DNA of 64,000 nt from contig CM053140.1 of NCBI GenBank assembly GCA_028571685.1, positions 220,553,323-220,617,322 on the forward strand. The letters are read 5' to 3'. The notes beneath the pieces were generated by a model that was not told where the DNA came from, did not search any database, and worked only from the letters and a program-made list of their open reading frames with translations. The first letter of the stretch is position 1. Every line of letters begins with the position of its first letter. A program made the translations under genes and the position numbers. Of this stretch, positions 44,641-55,997 are shown piece by piece. The stretch comes from Heterohyrax brucei. Lineage: Eukaryota > Chordata > Mammalia > Hyracoidea > Procaviidae.

Positions 44641-44834
44641 TTGCCATGGCATCAATTCTGACTCATGGTAACCCCACGTGTACGAGAACAGAACTCTGCT
44701 TCACAGGGTTTCTAGCGGTTGACTTTTGGGAAATGAATCTCTAGGCCTCTCTCCCAAGGTGCAGCTTGGTAGATCTGACCTCAAACCTTTCAGTTAGCAG
44801 ACAAGTATGTGCACCATTTGCTTCTCTCAGGGAC
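44641..44834 (-). repeat. AfroSINE variant
   Basis: TTGCCATGGCATCAATTCTG at the tail, AGAACAGAACTCTGCTTC and GACCTCAAACCTTTCAGTTA in the body, and GTGCACCATTTGCTTCTC at the head. Confidence 0.84.
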
Positions 44835-44948
44835 TCTGAAACATGCAAGTGTTCTACAAACACGATGTGGTCGTAGTTGGTGTACAAATGGCCAACTAAA
44901 TAGTTCTAAGTAGATTTACTGCCCATTCAAAAAAAAAAAAAAAAGGTC

Positions 44949-45926
44949 TGGGGGGTGGAGTCAAGATGGCAGGCTAAACACACACCTCCAAAAATCCCTC
45001 AGGAAACCAAGATCTGAACTGATAATTAAATGGAGGCTTCTGGATACCTTGTGAGACCTAGGACACAGTACAAGGCTGTCAATTTGGAATACATACCACT
45101 GAACAGGAAACTTCTTCTCTTTCACTGACCCCTGCCCTTGTTGAATGCTGGCTCTCATGGACCGAAGGTAACTCGCCACTTTAACTTTTTTTTCCTGTGT
45201 CTTAGCTGGCGGGTAGAGCTCGGGCCTGACTAGCACCTAAGCTCAGAAGCACTACCAGTGGGATCAGGAGGTGGAATTACCACATTTTGAGAGCCCAGCT
45301 TTGGACTCTGTTCTGAGGCAGGCAGGGGAGCTTGTGCGGAATGCCACCTTGTTTGGCTGGGAGGCAGAGATACCCATATGGAAGCCTCAGCTGGACCTAA
45401 CTCCCAGGCGGGGAGGCAGCGCCTGCCCGGAGGAGAGTGCTTTCCTTGTAGAAAAGCAGTATTTTACACAGTGTGTTCTAAAAGTGTGGCCCGGAAGCAA
45501 ATGACAGCAGGGCACTAGCATTCCCATACTTTGAACTAGCTTACAGCATCTGGGGTTAGATATAGAGGGGCTTACTTTGTGAGGTGGGAAGACGGACTCG
45601 TACACCTGAAAGCCTGACTGACTTTGGAAGCTGTCACATACCTTTTACTTTTCAATGTAAGACTGACTAGAGAAATAACTGTTGTGCATCCTGACAGCAT
45701 CTCTTCCAGCCCTTATTGACTAACATTATAAGGTCAGCCAATGGCTCCCCAGTGACTCTATATGTAGGGCCGTGTCTTTGTCAATCAGGAGGTGGAGCCG
45801 ACTACCACAGAGATTCCACTGGGCCCAGTCACTGGAGTACAATGAGGTGTCTGGTGATCACATTCTTTTCCACACTGAGATTTAGGTCCCGTTAAGGTAA
45901 CACTAGAAAAACAAAACAACCTCCAG
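44949..45926 (+). promoter_or_regulatory. L1 5' UTR / internal promoter
   Basis: The element begins TGGGGGGTGGAGTCAAGATG. CAAGATGGC at 44962-44970 is the YY1-type site that sits at the start of many mammalian L1 promoters and sets the transcription start. The rest is about 0.95 kb of non-coding, moderately GC-rich sequence. Activity cannot be judged. Confidence 0.7.
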
Positions 45927-46890
45927 ATGCCCAAAAAGCAACAAATTTTGGATAAAAATGTAAAGAAGAACTTACCTATAATGTCAGAAAGGCCCCCAAA
46001 AGAAAGATCCAAAGAACTTCCCAGATGAAGAAGCCTTTCTGAAACTATCAGAGGATGAGTACAAAAGGATTATAAAGACTGCTCCAAGACCTTATACAAA
46101 ATGCAGCAGAGCAAAATGAAAAATTAAGCAAGCTGTTTGATCTGATGGAATACCACACCACTACTCTAAAATCCAGCAGATCAGTAACAAAATGAAAGAC
46201 AGAGAAATTGCAATTCAAAGCCAAGAAAACAGAATTGAACAAACGGAAAACAGACTTTCTGACTTGGAAGACACAGCTACTAACTCCAGCATCTACGAGG
46301 AGAAATCAGAAAAAAGAAACAAGAAAAATGAAGATGCATTTAGAAGCATGTGGGACTCTATTAAGAGGAACAATCTACAATTCACTGAGGTTGCTGAACA
46401 CAGTGGGACACCTGAGAACACAGAGGGTACTGTTGCTCAGCTGCTGACAGAAAACTTCCCAGAAATAATGAAAAAATAGCATATAGATAGCCAAGACGCA
46501 TATCGAACGTCACTGAATACAGATCTCAAAAGAAAGACTCCAAGACATATTATAATCAAACTGAACAAGATGAACCATAAACAGAAACTCTTAAAGGCAG
46601 CAGGACTCAAAGCAAAGCTAACATTCAGAGCCAAAGCCTGTAGGCTTTCATCTGACTTCTCAGGAGAAATGATGTTGGCACAGAGACAATGAGATGATAC
46701 ATTCAAAGTCTTGAAGGAGAAAAGCTTCCCACAAAGAATTATATATCCTGCATAACTATCTTTCACATATGAAAATGAAATTCAGACATTCACAGATAAA
46801 CAGAAGCTCAGAAACTTTGAAAAAAATCAAACAAAAGCTATAAGAAATCCTGAAAGAAGTTCTTCGCTCAGAAGAACAAAACCATTAATT
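45927..46890 (+). pseudogene. L1 ORF1 (RNA-binding protein), broken
   Basis: The probable start is the ATG at 45927, giving MPKKQQILDKNVKKNL and then a PPKERSK block typical of mammalian ORF1 N-termini. A coiled-coil-like, K/E/N/Q-rich part spans 46192-46320. The RRM and C-terminal domain follow, with TPRHIIIK, SSDFSG, FKVLKEKSFPQRIIYPA and DKQKLRNF still readable. A stop after FPEIMKK (near 46477), several other stops and frame changes destroy it. The normal product coats L1 RNA as a trimer. Confidence 0.85.
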
Positions 46891-47319
46891 CTATAATTTA
46901 GGAGGAAATGCAGGATACATCATCCAGAAACCTACTCAGTTAGGGAAGGAACAAAACTCAATCAAAGCTATAATATTAAAAGAAGTGATCTAGTGATCAT
47001 ACCATGAAAAATTTGTCATCATATTAAAAAAAGGGATGCATTACAGTCATTATAGTCCTTCCAGATGGAGATGACGTTAATAAGACTTGCAGTAGTTAAA
47101 ACTGGATTTAAACATAGTTTCTTAAAGGGGAACACAGGGGTAGCCAAAAAGCACAATAAAGATGCAACATATTAAATCAAAAAATGTAATACAGCAGTCT
47201 CAATAACTGCAAAATCAACACTGAAAAATGTGAAAAATCAACTCAAAAAGAAGAATGTTCCAGACATAATGATGAAAACAAAACAAAAAACATCAATTAA
47301 AGAAATAATCACATCACAA

Positions 47320-50300
47320 CAACACCACAGAAAACACACCTATTAATAATTATATTGAATGTGAATGTGGTGATTGCTCCAGTAAAGAGACAATGAGTGA
47401 CATCTGGATCAAAACACATGACCCATCCACATGTTGCTTACCAGAAACTCACCCTAGACTTAAAGATAGGAACCAACTGAAAATTAAAAGATTGAAGAAT
47501 ATATATCCAGCTCACAGTACACAAAGAAGAGCAAATGCGGCAATACTAATCTCAGATAAAATAGATTTTAATGTAAAATCTATCATCATGGACAAAGAGG
47601 GACACTATTTATTACTGAAAGGTTCAATACACAAGCAGGATTTAACAATATTAAGTATTCATGCACCCAATACTAGAGCATCTAAATACATTGAAGAAAC
47701 ACTGACCACATACAAAAATGAGATAGATCACTCCATAATAATAGTGGGAGAGTTCAACACTCCACTCTCAATATTGGACAGATCATCTAGAAAAAAGCTT
47801 AAGAAAGACACAGAAGATCTTATTGCCACAATTAACCAATGAGACCTCATCAACATATACAGAACTTTTTATCCATCAGCAGACAACAACACGTTCTTCT
47901 CCAGTGCACATGTAACATTTTCCAGGATAGACCACATGTTAGGACATAAAGCAAATCTCAACAAAATCCATACCACTGAAGTACTGCAAAGCATCTTCTA
48001 AGACCATAAAGCCATAAAACTCAAAACCTATAGCAGAAGAAACATAGACAGAAAGTGGAACTCATGGAAACTGACCAACATCTTTCTCAAAAAGCCATGG
48101 CTTACTGAAGAAATCAAGGATGAAATAAAGAAATTTATGGATTCCAATGAAAATCAAAACACTTCCTATGAGAACCTATGGGATACAGCCAAAGCAGTGC
48201 TCAGAGGTCAGTATATCTCTATAACTGCACATATTGGGAAGGAAAAAAGAACCCAAACCAAAGATCTAACCCTGCAGCTTGAACAAGTACAGAGAGAGCA
48301 AGAGAGGAACCTCACAGGCACCAGAAGGAAACACATCATAAAGACTGGAGCAGAACTAAATGAACTAGAGAACAGAAGAACAACTGAAAAAACTCAAAAG
48401 TCCAAAAGCTGGCTTTTTTTCTTTGAAAAGATCAACAATATTGACAAACCACTGGCTAAACTTACTAAAGAAAAACAGGAAAGGAAACAAATAACCCAAA
48501 TAACAAATGAGAGGGGAGCTGTCAAAACAGATCCGAAAGACACTAAAAATATCATAACAGTATACTACAAAAGACTGTACTCTAAAAAATTTCAAAACCT
48601 AGAAGAAATGGATAAATTCCTAGATTTGTATCACCTATCAAAATTATCACAAGGTGAAGCAGAACAACGTAATAAACCCATCACAAAGGAAGAGATTGAA
48701 AAACTCATCAAAACACTACCAACTAAAAAAAGCCCAGGCCCAGAAGGCTTCCCTACAGAAATCTAGCAAGCTTTTAGAGAAGAGTTATCTCCAATACTGA
48801 GACTGTTTCATGGCATAGAAAGGGATGGAATACTCCCAAATCCATTCTATGAAGCTAGGATAACCATAATACCAAAACCAAGGGAAGACCCAACCAAAAA
48901 GGAGAACTGTAGACCAATATCACTCATGAATCTAGTTGCAAAAATCTTCAACAAAATTTTTGCCAACAGAATACTACAACACACATCAAAAAAATAATCC
49001 ATCATGACCAAGTTGGATTCATACCAGGGATGCAAGGCTGGTTCAATATCAGAAAAACAATGTGATCAACCACATAAACAATACAAAAGACAAGAATCAC
49101 CTGATTTTGTCTATTGATGCATAAAAGGCATTTAATAAAATCCAACACACCCATTCATGCTAAAAACTCTTGAGCAAGATAGGAAAAGACAGCAAATTCC
49201 TCAATGCAAAGCCATGAGTTGGATCCGACTCGATGGCACTTGGCTATACAAAGCCAACTGCCTACACCATTGTGAATGGAGAGAGACTGAAATAATTCCC
49301 CTTGAGGATGGGAACTAGACAAGGATGCCCACTCTCACCTCTCCTATTCAACACTGTACTAGAAGTTCTAGCCAGAGCAATTAGACAAGACCAAGAAATA
49401 AAGGGCATCTGCATTGGCAAAGAGGAAGCAAAAGCATCACTATTTGCAGATGATATGATTGTACAGACATAGAATTCTAAAGAATCCATAAGTAAACTAT
49501 TCAGACTGATAGAGGAGTTCAGCAAACTCTCAAGATACAAGATAAAGCATAAGTAAATCAGTAGGATTCCTTTATACCAACAATGAGATTGTTGAAGAAG
49601 AAATCACCAAATCAGTATCATTTTCTATAGCCCCCAAGAAGACAAAATATCTATGAATAAATCTAACTAGAGAAATAACAGACCTTTACAAAAAGAACTG
49701 TATCTTACTACAAGAAACTAAGAGGGACTTAGATAAATGGAGAAACCTACCCTGCTCATGGATAGGAAGACTTAACATCGTGAAAATGTCTATTTTACCT
49801 AAACAGTATACTTATATAATGCAATCCCAATACAAATTCCTGTGATGTATCTTAACGAGATGGAGAAACAAATCACCAGCTTTGTTTGGAAAGAGAAGAA
49901 AACCCAGATAAGTACAGCACTACTGAAGAAGAATGACACACTGAAAGGCCTCTCACTACCTGACTTTAGAAACTATTACACTGCCACAATAGTCAAAACA
50001 GCCTGGTACTGGCACAAAAAGAGACAGACAGATCAGTGCAACACAGTTCAGAGCCCAGAGATGACACTATCCTCCAATGAACAGTTGGTATTTGACAAAG
50101 GCCCTAAGACATTAAACTGGGGTAAAAGCAATCTCTTCAACAAATGGTGCTGGCAAAACTGGATACCCATCTGTAATACACTGAAACAAGGCCCACATCT
50201 CACACGTTACATGGAAACCAACTGAAACTGGATAAAAGACCTAAATATCAAATCTGAAACAATAAAGCTCATCCAAGAAAACTAGGATTAACAGAGCAAC

Positions 50301-51130
50301 TTCTAATACACAATGCAGACAGAGTTCAAAATCTGACAAACAAATCACAATAAACAGTAGAAAAAATAGATAAATGGGAACTACTAAGAATGAAAGACTT
50401 TTGCTCATCCAAGCATTTTATCAAAAGAATTGTAATACCATCTACTGAATGGGGAAAAATATTTGGCAAGTATATGTCAGACTGACGTATGATCTCCATA
50501 ATCTATAAGGTACTACAAAATATCAATTAGAAAAAGATAAATAATCCAATTAAGCCTTGGGCAAAGGAGACCGACAGTCAGTTCTCTAAAGGGGAGATCA
50601 AGGCAGCCAAAAACACATGCGAACATGCTCATGATCACTTGATATTAAAGAAATTCAACTCAAAACTATGATGACACACCATCTCACCCCAACAAGATTG
50701 GCCATGATCCAAAAAATGCAAAACAACAAATGCTAGAGAGAGGCTGTGGAGAAACTGGAATTCTCCTATACTGTTGACGGGATTGTAAAATGATGCAACC
50801 TCTTTGGAAAGCAATCTGGCACTTCCTTAAAAAGCTGGAAATAGATATACCATTTGACCCAGTAATCCCACTGCTTGGAATATATCCTACAGAATCAGGG
50901 CCACTCACACCAACTGATACACCAACTGAATGTTTATTGCAGCACAGTCCCCAACAGCAAAACGATGGAATCAATTCAGATGCCCAACAACAGAGGAATG
51001 GATAGATAAACTATGGTATATATACTCCATGGAACACCATGCAATGGTAAAGAAGGATGACGATTTTAGGAAGCATCTCATAACCTGGTTCCAACTCGAG
51101 GACATTATGTTGAGTGAAAGTAGTCAGTGA
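47320..51130 (+). pseudogene. L1 ORF2 (endonuclease and reverse transcriptase), broken
   Basis: The endonuclease part is open at 47393-47842. It keeps ILISDK, DKEGHY and APNT, but the catalytic GDFNTPL motif reads GEFNTPL (47748-47768) and the Ser of the SDH motif is a stop (47999-48001). The linker is open at 48137-48766, ending KKSPGPEGFPTEI before a stop. The RT keeps [24 protein letters not shown] and FADD (49443-49454), then a stop at 49470. The C-terminal part ends near 51130 with CPTTEEWIDKLWYIY. A 42-base SINE-tail insertion lies at 49207-49256. About 1,270 codons would be normal for the family. Confidence 0.9.
49207..49256 (+). repeat. Micro-insertion of a SINE 3' tail in L1 ORF2, 8-base TSD
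   Basis: About 34 bases (49215-49248, GAGTTGGATCCGACTCGATG then GCACTTGGC) interrupt the L1 frame between AK and PTAY. CAAAGCCA stands on both sides (49207-49214 and 49249-49256). Removing 42 bases restores the ordinary L1 text. The insert matches the tail of the SINE copy at 43681-43735, including the GGATC variant. The length is a multiple of three. Confidence 0.74.
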
Positions 51131-52144
51131 TAAAATGACAAATATTATATGAGACCCCTACAGTAAGAACTCAGAAACTGACTCATGCATAGAAGAAAGC
51201 ACTCTTTGACAGCTGCAAGGGTAGGGAGGGAGGGAGGGCGAGGGTGGGGTTTAAATTAGATAGTTGATAGAAATTTGGTTGGGTGAAATCAGTGACATCA
51301 CACAGTAGAAAGATCAATTTTTAACTGGACTGCAACATAAAATGATTACTCCTCCCGTCTTAGCTGGGATGGGGGGCTGGGGACCACGCTGTCAGGGGAA
51401 ATCAATGCCAATTGGCACAACTAGCATTTTGCTAACAGAGTCTTTTGCACCCCACATTGGTGAGTGGCGTCTGGGGTCTTAAAAACTCCCAAGCTGCCAT
51501 CTGAGTACACTAAATTGTCCCAACCCAGCAGGAATGGATGATCACCAAGGAACAAAATGACATGGAGGAAAGAGAACCTGGAAGACAGAGAGCCATGTCA
51601 GTGGGTGACTACATTGACACATGACTGGAAGAACCAGATGGTGCCCGGCCACCACGAGCAACAGCTGTGATGGGGCTCACAAAGTTCAGTCTCATTAGCA
51701 ACACAAGAATAAAAAGCGGTGCACCCTGAAATCTTCACTGAAAGACCACAGTGGATGGTGCAGGGGCTTCGGGGTTCCCCTGGGAGCATGGCCCCTAACC
51801 CTAATTCTGCCCCTGGCCATAAATCATAATGGAGGTCAACTCTTCAGACAGGAATAGATTGGACTTGGCGACACAGAGGGACCATATCGTGTGTTCACTT
51901 TACGGTTCTGTGCATCTATAGGGTGTTGTCCTGCTGACCTCTTACTGGAGGTGGGGGTGAGGGTGGAGAGGAGGGGATAGGAGATTGTTAGGAGGATGTG
52001 ACATGTATAGAATGGAGATGAAGAGTGTGCTATCACTGGGCAGGGAGAGCAGTGGGAGCTGCACATAGGTGGGCATACAAATTTATATGAGAATGTATAT
52101 TTCCACTTAATCATCATAATAATTAAAACCAAAAAAATCTTTGG
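51131..52144 (+). other. L1 3' UTR with G-rich tract
   Basis: After the ORF2 end, 51219-51249 holds seven runs of three or four G separated by one to three bases, a potential G-quadruplex. The remainder (CTGGGGTCTTAAAAACTCCC, AGAACCAGATGGTGCC, ACATAGGTGGGC) recurs in the other L1 pieces here. ORFs in this segment are chance frames. Confidence 0.85.
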
Positions 52145-52287
52145 AAAAAAAAAAAGGTCCATAACATAATTCAGCCTGCCTGGAGATCTAATCACCTCAA
52201 AAGCCATGAAACACCATTTTATGCTATGAAACAAAAATGATGAGAAAAACTAAAACATAAGAATACTTAGTCCTACCAGATGCATAC

Positions 52288-52701
52288 TACGGATAGAACT
52301 GTGTCCCCCTAAAATACGTGTTGTAAATCTTTACCTCTATGCCTGTGGTTATAATCCCAAATAGGCATGCGTCATCTTTGTTACGTCAATAATACAGGAG
52401 TGGTATACAGTGTGTCTTTTACAATAGAGTCAATCTCTTAGAAAATAGAAAGGACCAGATTAAGCAGCAAAGATGGAAGACTGATGCCAAGCCATGTGGA
52501 AATCTTCAAAGAACCAAGAAACAGAAGCTGAAGAGACAAGGACCTACCCCTGGAGGTGACAGAGAGGAAAAGCCTTCCCCTAGAGCTTGTGCCCTGAATT
52601 TGGAAACGTAGCCTCCTGAACTGTTGGGATAATAAATTTGCTTGTTAAAGCCATCCACTTGTGTTTTTTCTGTCACAGCAGCATTAGATTACTAAGACAA
52701 G
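52288..52701 (+). mobile_element. MaLR-type solo LTR (MLT1-like)
   Basis: ACTGTGTCCCCCTAAAATAC at the start, TATGCCTGTGGTTATAATCC, GAAGATGC-like AAGACTGATGCCAAGCC, CTTGTTAAAGCCATCCACTT and a terminal AGCAGCATTAGATTACTAAG match the MLT1 LTR order. AATAAATT near the end is its polyadenylation signal. No internal sequence is present. It begins about 130 bases after the L1 end. Confidence 0.82.
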
Positions 52702-53514
52702 ATCCAAATTAAGTTCAAAAGTTGGCTCTGACCATCCCACCAAAGAAGAGTCCCTGTCTTGTGGGTTACATTTTAAATACAACAGTGGTTAATAAAATTC
52801 AGAAGTTTTCCTGGGTCACCACCATCTAGCGTGATCACCTGAATAAAAGTATGTGCGGCTACAAAACCGTAGTAGTGTGACTTAGAGGCTAAAAATGCCA
52901 GTTTAAGCCAGCTGAGAAAAATGTCTTTTCAGAAGTCTTTTCCTTACTCTAACTGACTGAAGTAGAACACACTGACTTCATCAGTTAGTTATTTTAGTGG
53001 GTAATATAATCTACAGGTTTCAAAAGCTGGGCAGGACAACACCCTTATGCCTCGCACAGTGTTTTCAAAATCAAAACATTAATTTACAATCGCTATATAT
53101 TCCCTATTTGGTCAAATTTTAGATAATAATCACAAATAGGAATCATCAACGACTTGAAGAGTTCAGACTATCATTAAGAGCAGGTATTACTAGGTTTCAA
53201 TAGTATTAGCTTAAAACTCTCCAGGTGTTAAGTTAATAACAATAATTTTAAAAATTCCAGTATTTCAAGACTTTTTTTTCCACCTGTAATCTTGAACCTT
53301 CAAATTAATGATCAGGTTATCAAAAATAGCACTGCCTTCAAGCAAGTCATATCCCTGAACCCAGAAATGATACTTTATGTATGTCTCTGTTACAAGACTG
53401 TGGGCTGTATATGGAGAAGTTACATCCTCTGCCTTTTTCATTGCTATATATCCTCTTGTACCCAGTGAAAACAAGGGGGGACCCTATAATATTGTTCCAC
53501 CATGCATCAGTCCT
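52702..53514. other. Single-copy stretch containing a protein-like minus-strand frame
   Basis: The minus-strand frame 53265-53474 (69 codons) reads like ordinary protein, with YIAMKKAEDV and TYIKYHFWVQGYDLLEG, mixed residues and few biased runs. An acceptor-like TTGTTTTCACTGGGTACAAG precedes it and GATTACAGGTGG could be a donor, giving an exon of about 170 bases. I do not recognise the protein, so it could be an exon, a fragment of an old pseudogene or chance. Confidence 0.3.
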
Positions 53515-55997
53515 TTTTTTATACTATGGAGGCTTGTGCACTGCTGTAATACCAGAAGCTATGCCACAGGTATTTCATACTATCAGGATCATCCCTAGTG
53601 CACAGATGTCAGTGGTGCTTCCAGACTACAATGGACTAGAAAGAAGGACCTGCAGGTCTACTTCTAAAACAAACGGCCAGTGAAAAGCTCATGGAAAAGC
53701 TGGAGAATGCTATCTGACATAGCACCCAAAGATGAACCCCTCAGGTTGGAAGGTGCTCAGAATACAAACAGGGAGAGCTTCCTCCTAAAGTCGACTCGAC
53801 CTTAGTGACATGGATGAAGTAAAGCTTTCAGGATCTTCATTTGCTGATGTGGCATGACTCTAGAACAAGCAGCTATAAATGTCTACTAATGAGAATGTAC
53901 AAAGTATGAATCTAGGAAAACTGGAAATCATCAAAAATGGAATGGATTGCACAAAGTAAGCTGAAATGGACTGGCACTGGGCATTCTGAATCAGACATAT
54001 CATATGGTCTGCTATGCCGGTAACGGCAAACTGAAGAGGAACAGCATTGAACCCACTGTCTAAAAGAACATCTCAAGGGCCATTCTGAAGCACAGTGCTG
54101 TCAGTGACACAATAATATCCACATGCTCATAAGGAAGATAATTTAAAATGACCATTAATTCAAATTTACACATCAACAACTCATGCCAAAGACGAGGAAA
54201 TTGAAGATTTTTACCAGCTTCTGAAGTGTGAAAGTGATCCAACGTACCCATCGAGATGCATCGATGATTACTGATGACTGGAATATGAAATCAGGGAACA
54301 AATAAGAAGGATCTGTAGTTGGAAAATATGGCCTTGGTGACAGATACGACACTACGGATCAAATGATACAATTTTACAAGACTGATTTATTCACTGGAAA
54401 TAATGTTTTTTTCTAAAACATAAATGGCATCTATACATGTGGACCACACCAGATGGAAAACACCAGAATCAAATCGACAACATCTGAGAAAGAGACACTG
54501 GAAAAGCCCAGTATCAGTGAGAACAAGGCGAGGGGCCAATTGTGGAACCTACCATAAATTGATCATATTCAACTTTAAGTTGAAGCTCTAGAAAATTAAA
54601 ATAAGTCCAAGAGAGCCAAACAATCTTGAGGTTATCCCACGTAAGTTTAGAAACCATCTCAAGAACAGATTTGACTTTTGAACACTAATAACCAAAGACC
54701 AGATAAGTTGTGGAATGTCATGAAGGGCATCACACATGAAGAAAGCAAGAGATCATTAAAAAGACAAGGAAGAATTCAGAAAAGACCAAAATGGGTATCA
54801 TAAAGGTTCTGAAACTTGCTCTTGAACAAAGACTAGCTAAAGCTATTAGACACAAATGGAAGAAATGGTTAAGTAAGAGCTGAACAGAAGATTTTAAAAG
54901 GTGGGTTGAGAAGATGAAGTAAAAGCTTCGTAATTTATTTTGCAATGAAATGTGCAAACAGCTGACATTAGAAAACCAAAGGGGCAGAACATGAGTGGCA
55001 TTAATTCTCATGCTGAAAGAAATGAAAAGTCCAAGTCTTGAGTAGCAACTCTGAAGGGTTCTATGTGCAAATTATTGAACTATGCAGGAAGCATCAAAGG
55101 AAAATGGACAGAATACACAGTCACTGTACCAGTCAGGAGCCACCATGTAATCAAGAACTGATGACACTGAAGGAAGAAGGCAAGCTGCACTGAAGGCACA
55201 GGTAAAAATAATAGCACTCCAGAAACTGACAGAATATGAACAGAATATCAACAAATGGACGCAACGCTGGAGGTGCTCTCTGCTTTATGCCAAGAAATTC
55301 AGAAGACAGCTACCTGGCCAACCAACTGGCAGAGACCCATTATTTGTACCTATTCCAAACTAAGTGACTAAACAGAATGTGGAAACTATTGAACAATCTC
55401 ACTAATATTACATGGAAGCAAAATTTTGCTCAAGATCATTTAAAAAACAGCTGCAGCACTGCATCATCAGGGAACTGCCAGAAATTCAAGGCAGATTCAG
55501 AAGAGAATATAGAGTGAGGGGATATCATTACCAAAATTCCGTAGATCTTAGCTAAAAGCAGGGATTACCAGAAAGATGTTTTCCTGTGTTTTATTGACAA
55601 AGCAAAGACATTTCACTGTATGGATCATAACAAATAATGAGATAACATTGAAAGAATGAGAATTCTAGGATACTTAATTCTTAATTGTGCTCATGCAGAA
55701 TCTGTACATAGACCAAGAGACAGTTGTATGAACAGAACACGGAGATATGCCACAGTCTAAAATTAGGAAGGACGTGCATCAGGGTTTATCCTTTCACCAT
55801 ACTTACTCAATCTTACGTTGAGCACATAGTTTCAGAAGCTAGACTGTATGAAAAAGAATGAAGCATCAAGACAGTTGGAAAACTCATTAACAACCTGTGA
55901 TATGCAGATGATATAACTTGAAAGTTGAAAGTGAAAAGAACTTGAAATACTTAGTGGTGCAGATCAAAGGCTACAGTATTTAAAACAGACTGTACCT

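Larger units (their letters stand above)
44949..52155 (+). mobile_element. Full-length but inactive L1 LINE
   Basis: The 7.2 kb element has all L1 parts in order: a 5' UTR (44949-45926), ORF1 remains, ORF2 remains, a 3' UTR with a G-rich tract and an 11-base A tail. It lies in a 15-base target duplication of A11 plus GGTC (44934-44948 and 52145-52159). Both ORFs carry stops and frameshifts, so it cannot move. The 3' UTR closely resembles the pieces at 36150-36780 and 55998-57961, showing that one L1 lineage seeded the window. Confidence 0.92.

Noticed and set aside
44934..52159. Active, retrotransposition-competent L1
   Set aside because: ORF1 and ORF2 both have several stops and frameshifts, including near catalytic motifs.
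53790..53805. SINE tail fragment at GTCGACTCGACC
   Set aside because: This text is part of the RTE 5' region itself, not an insertion.
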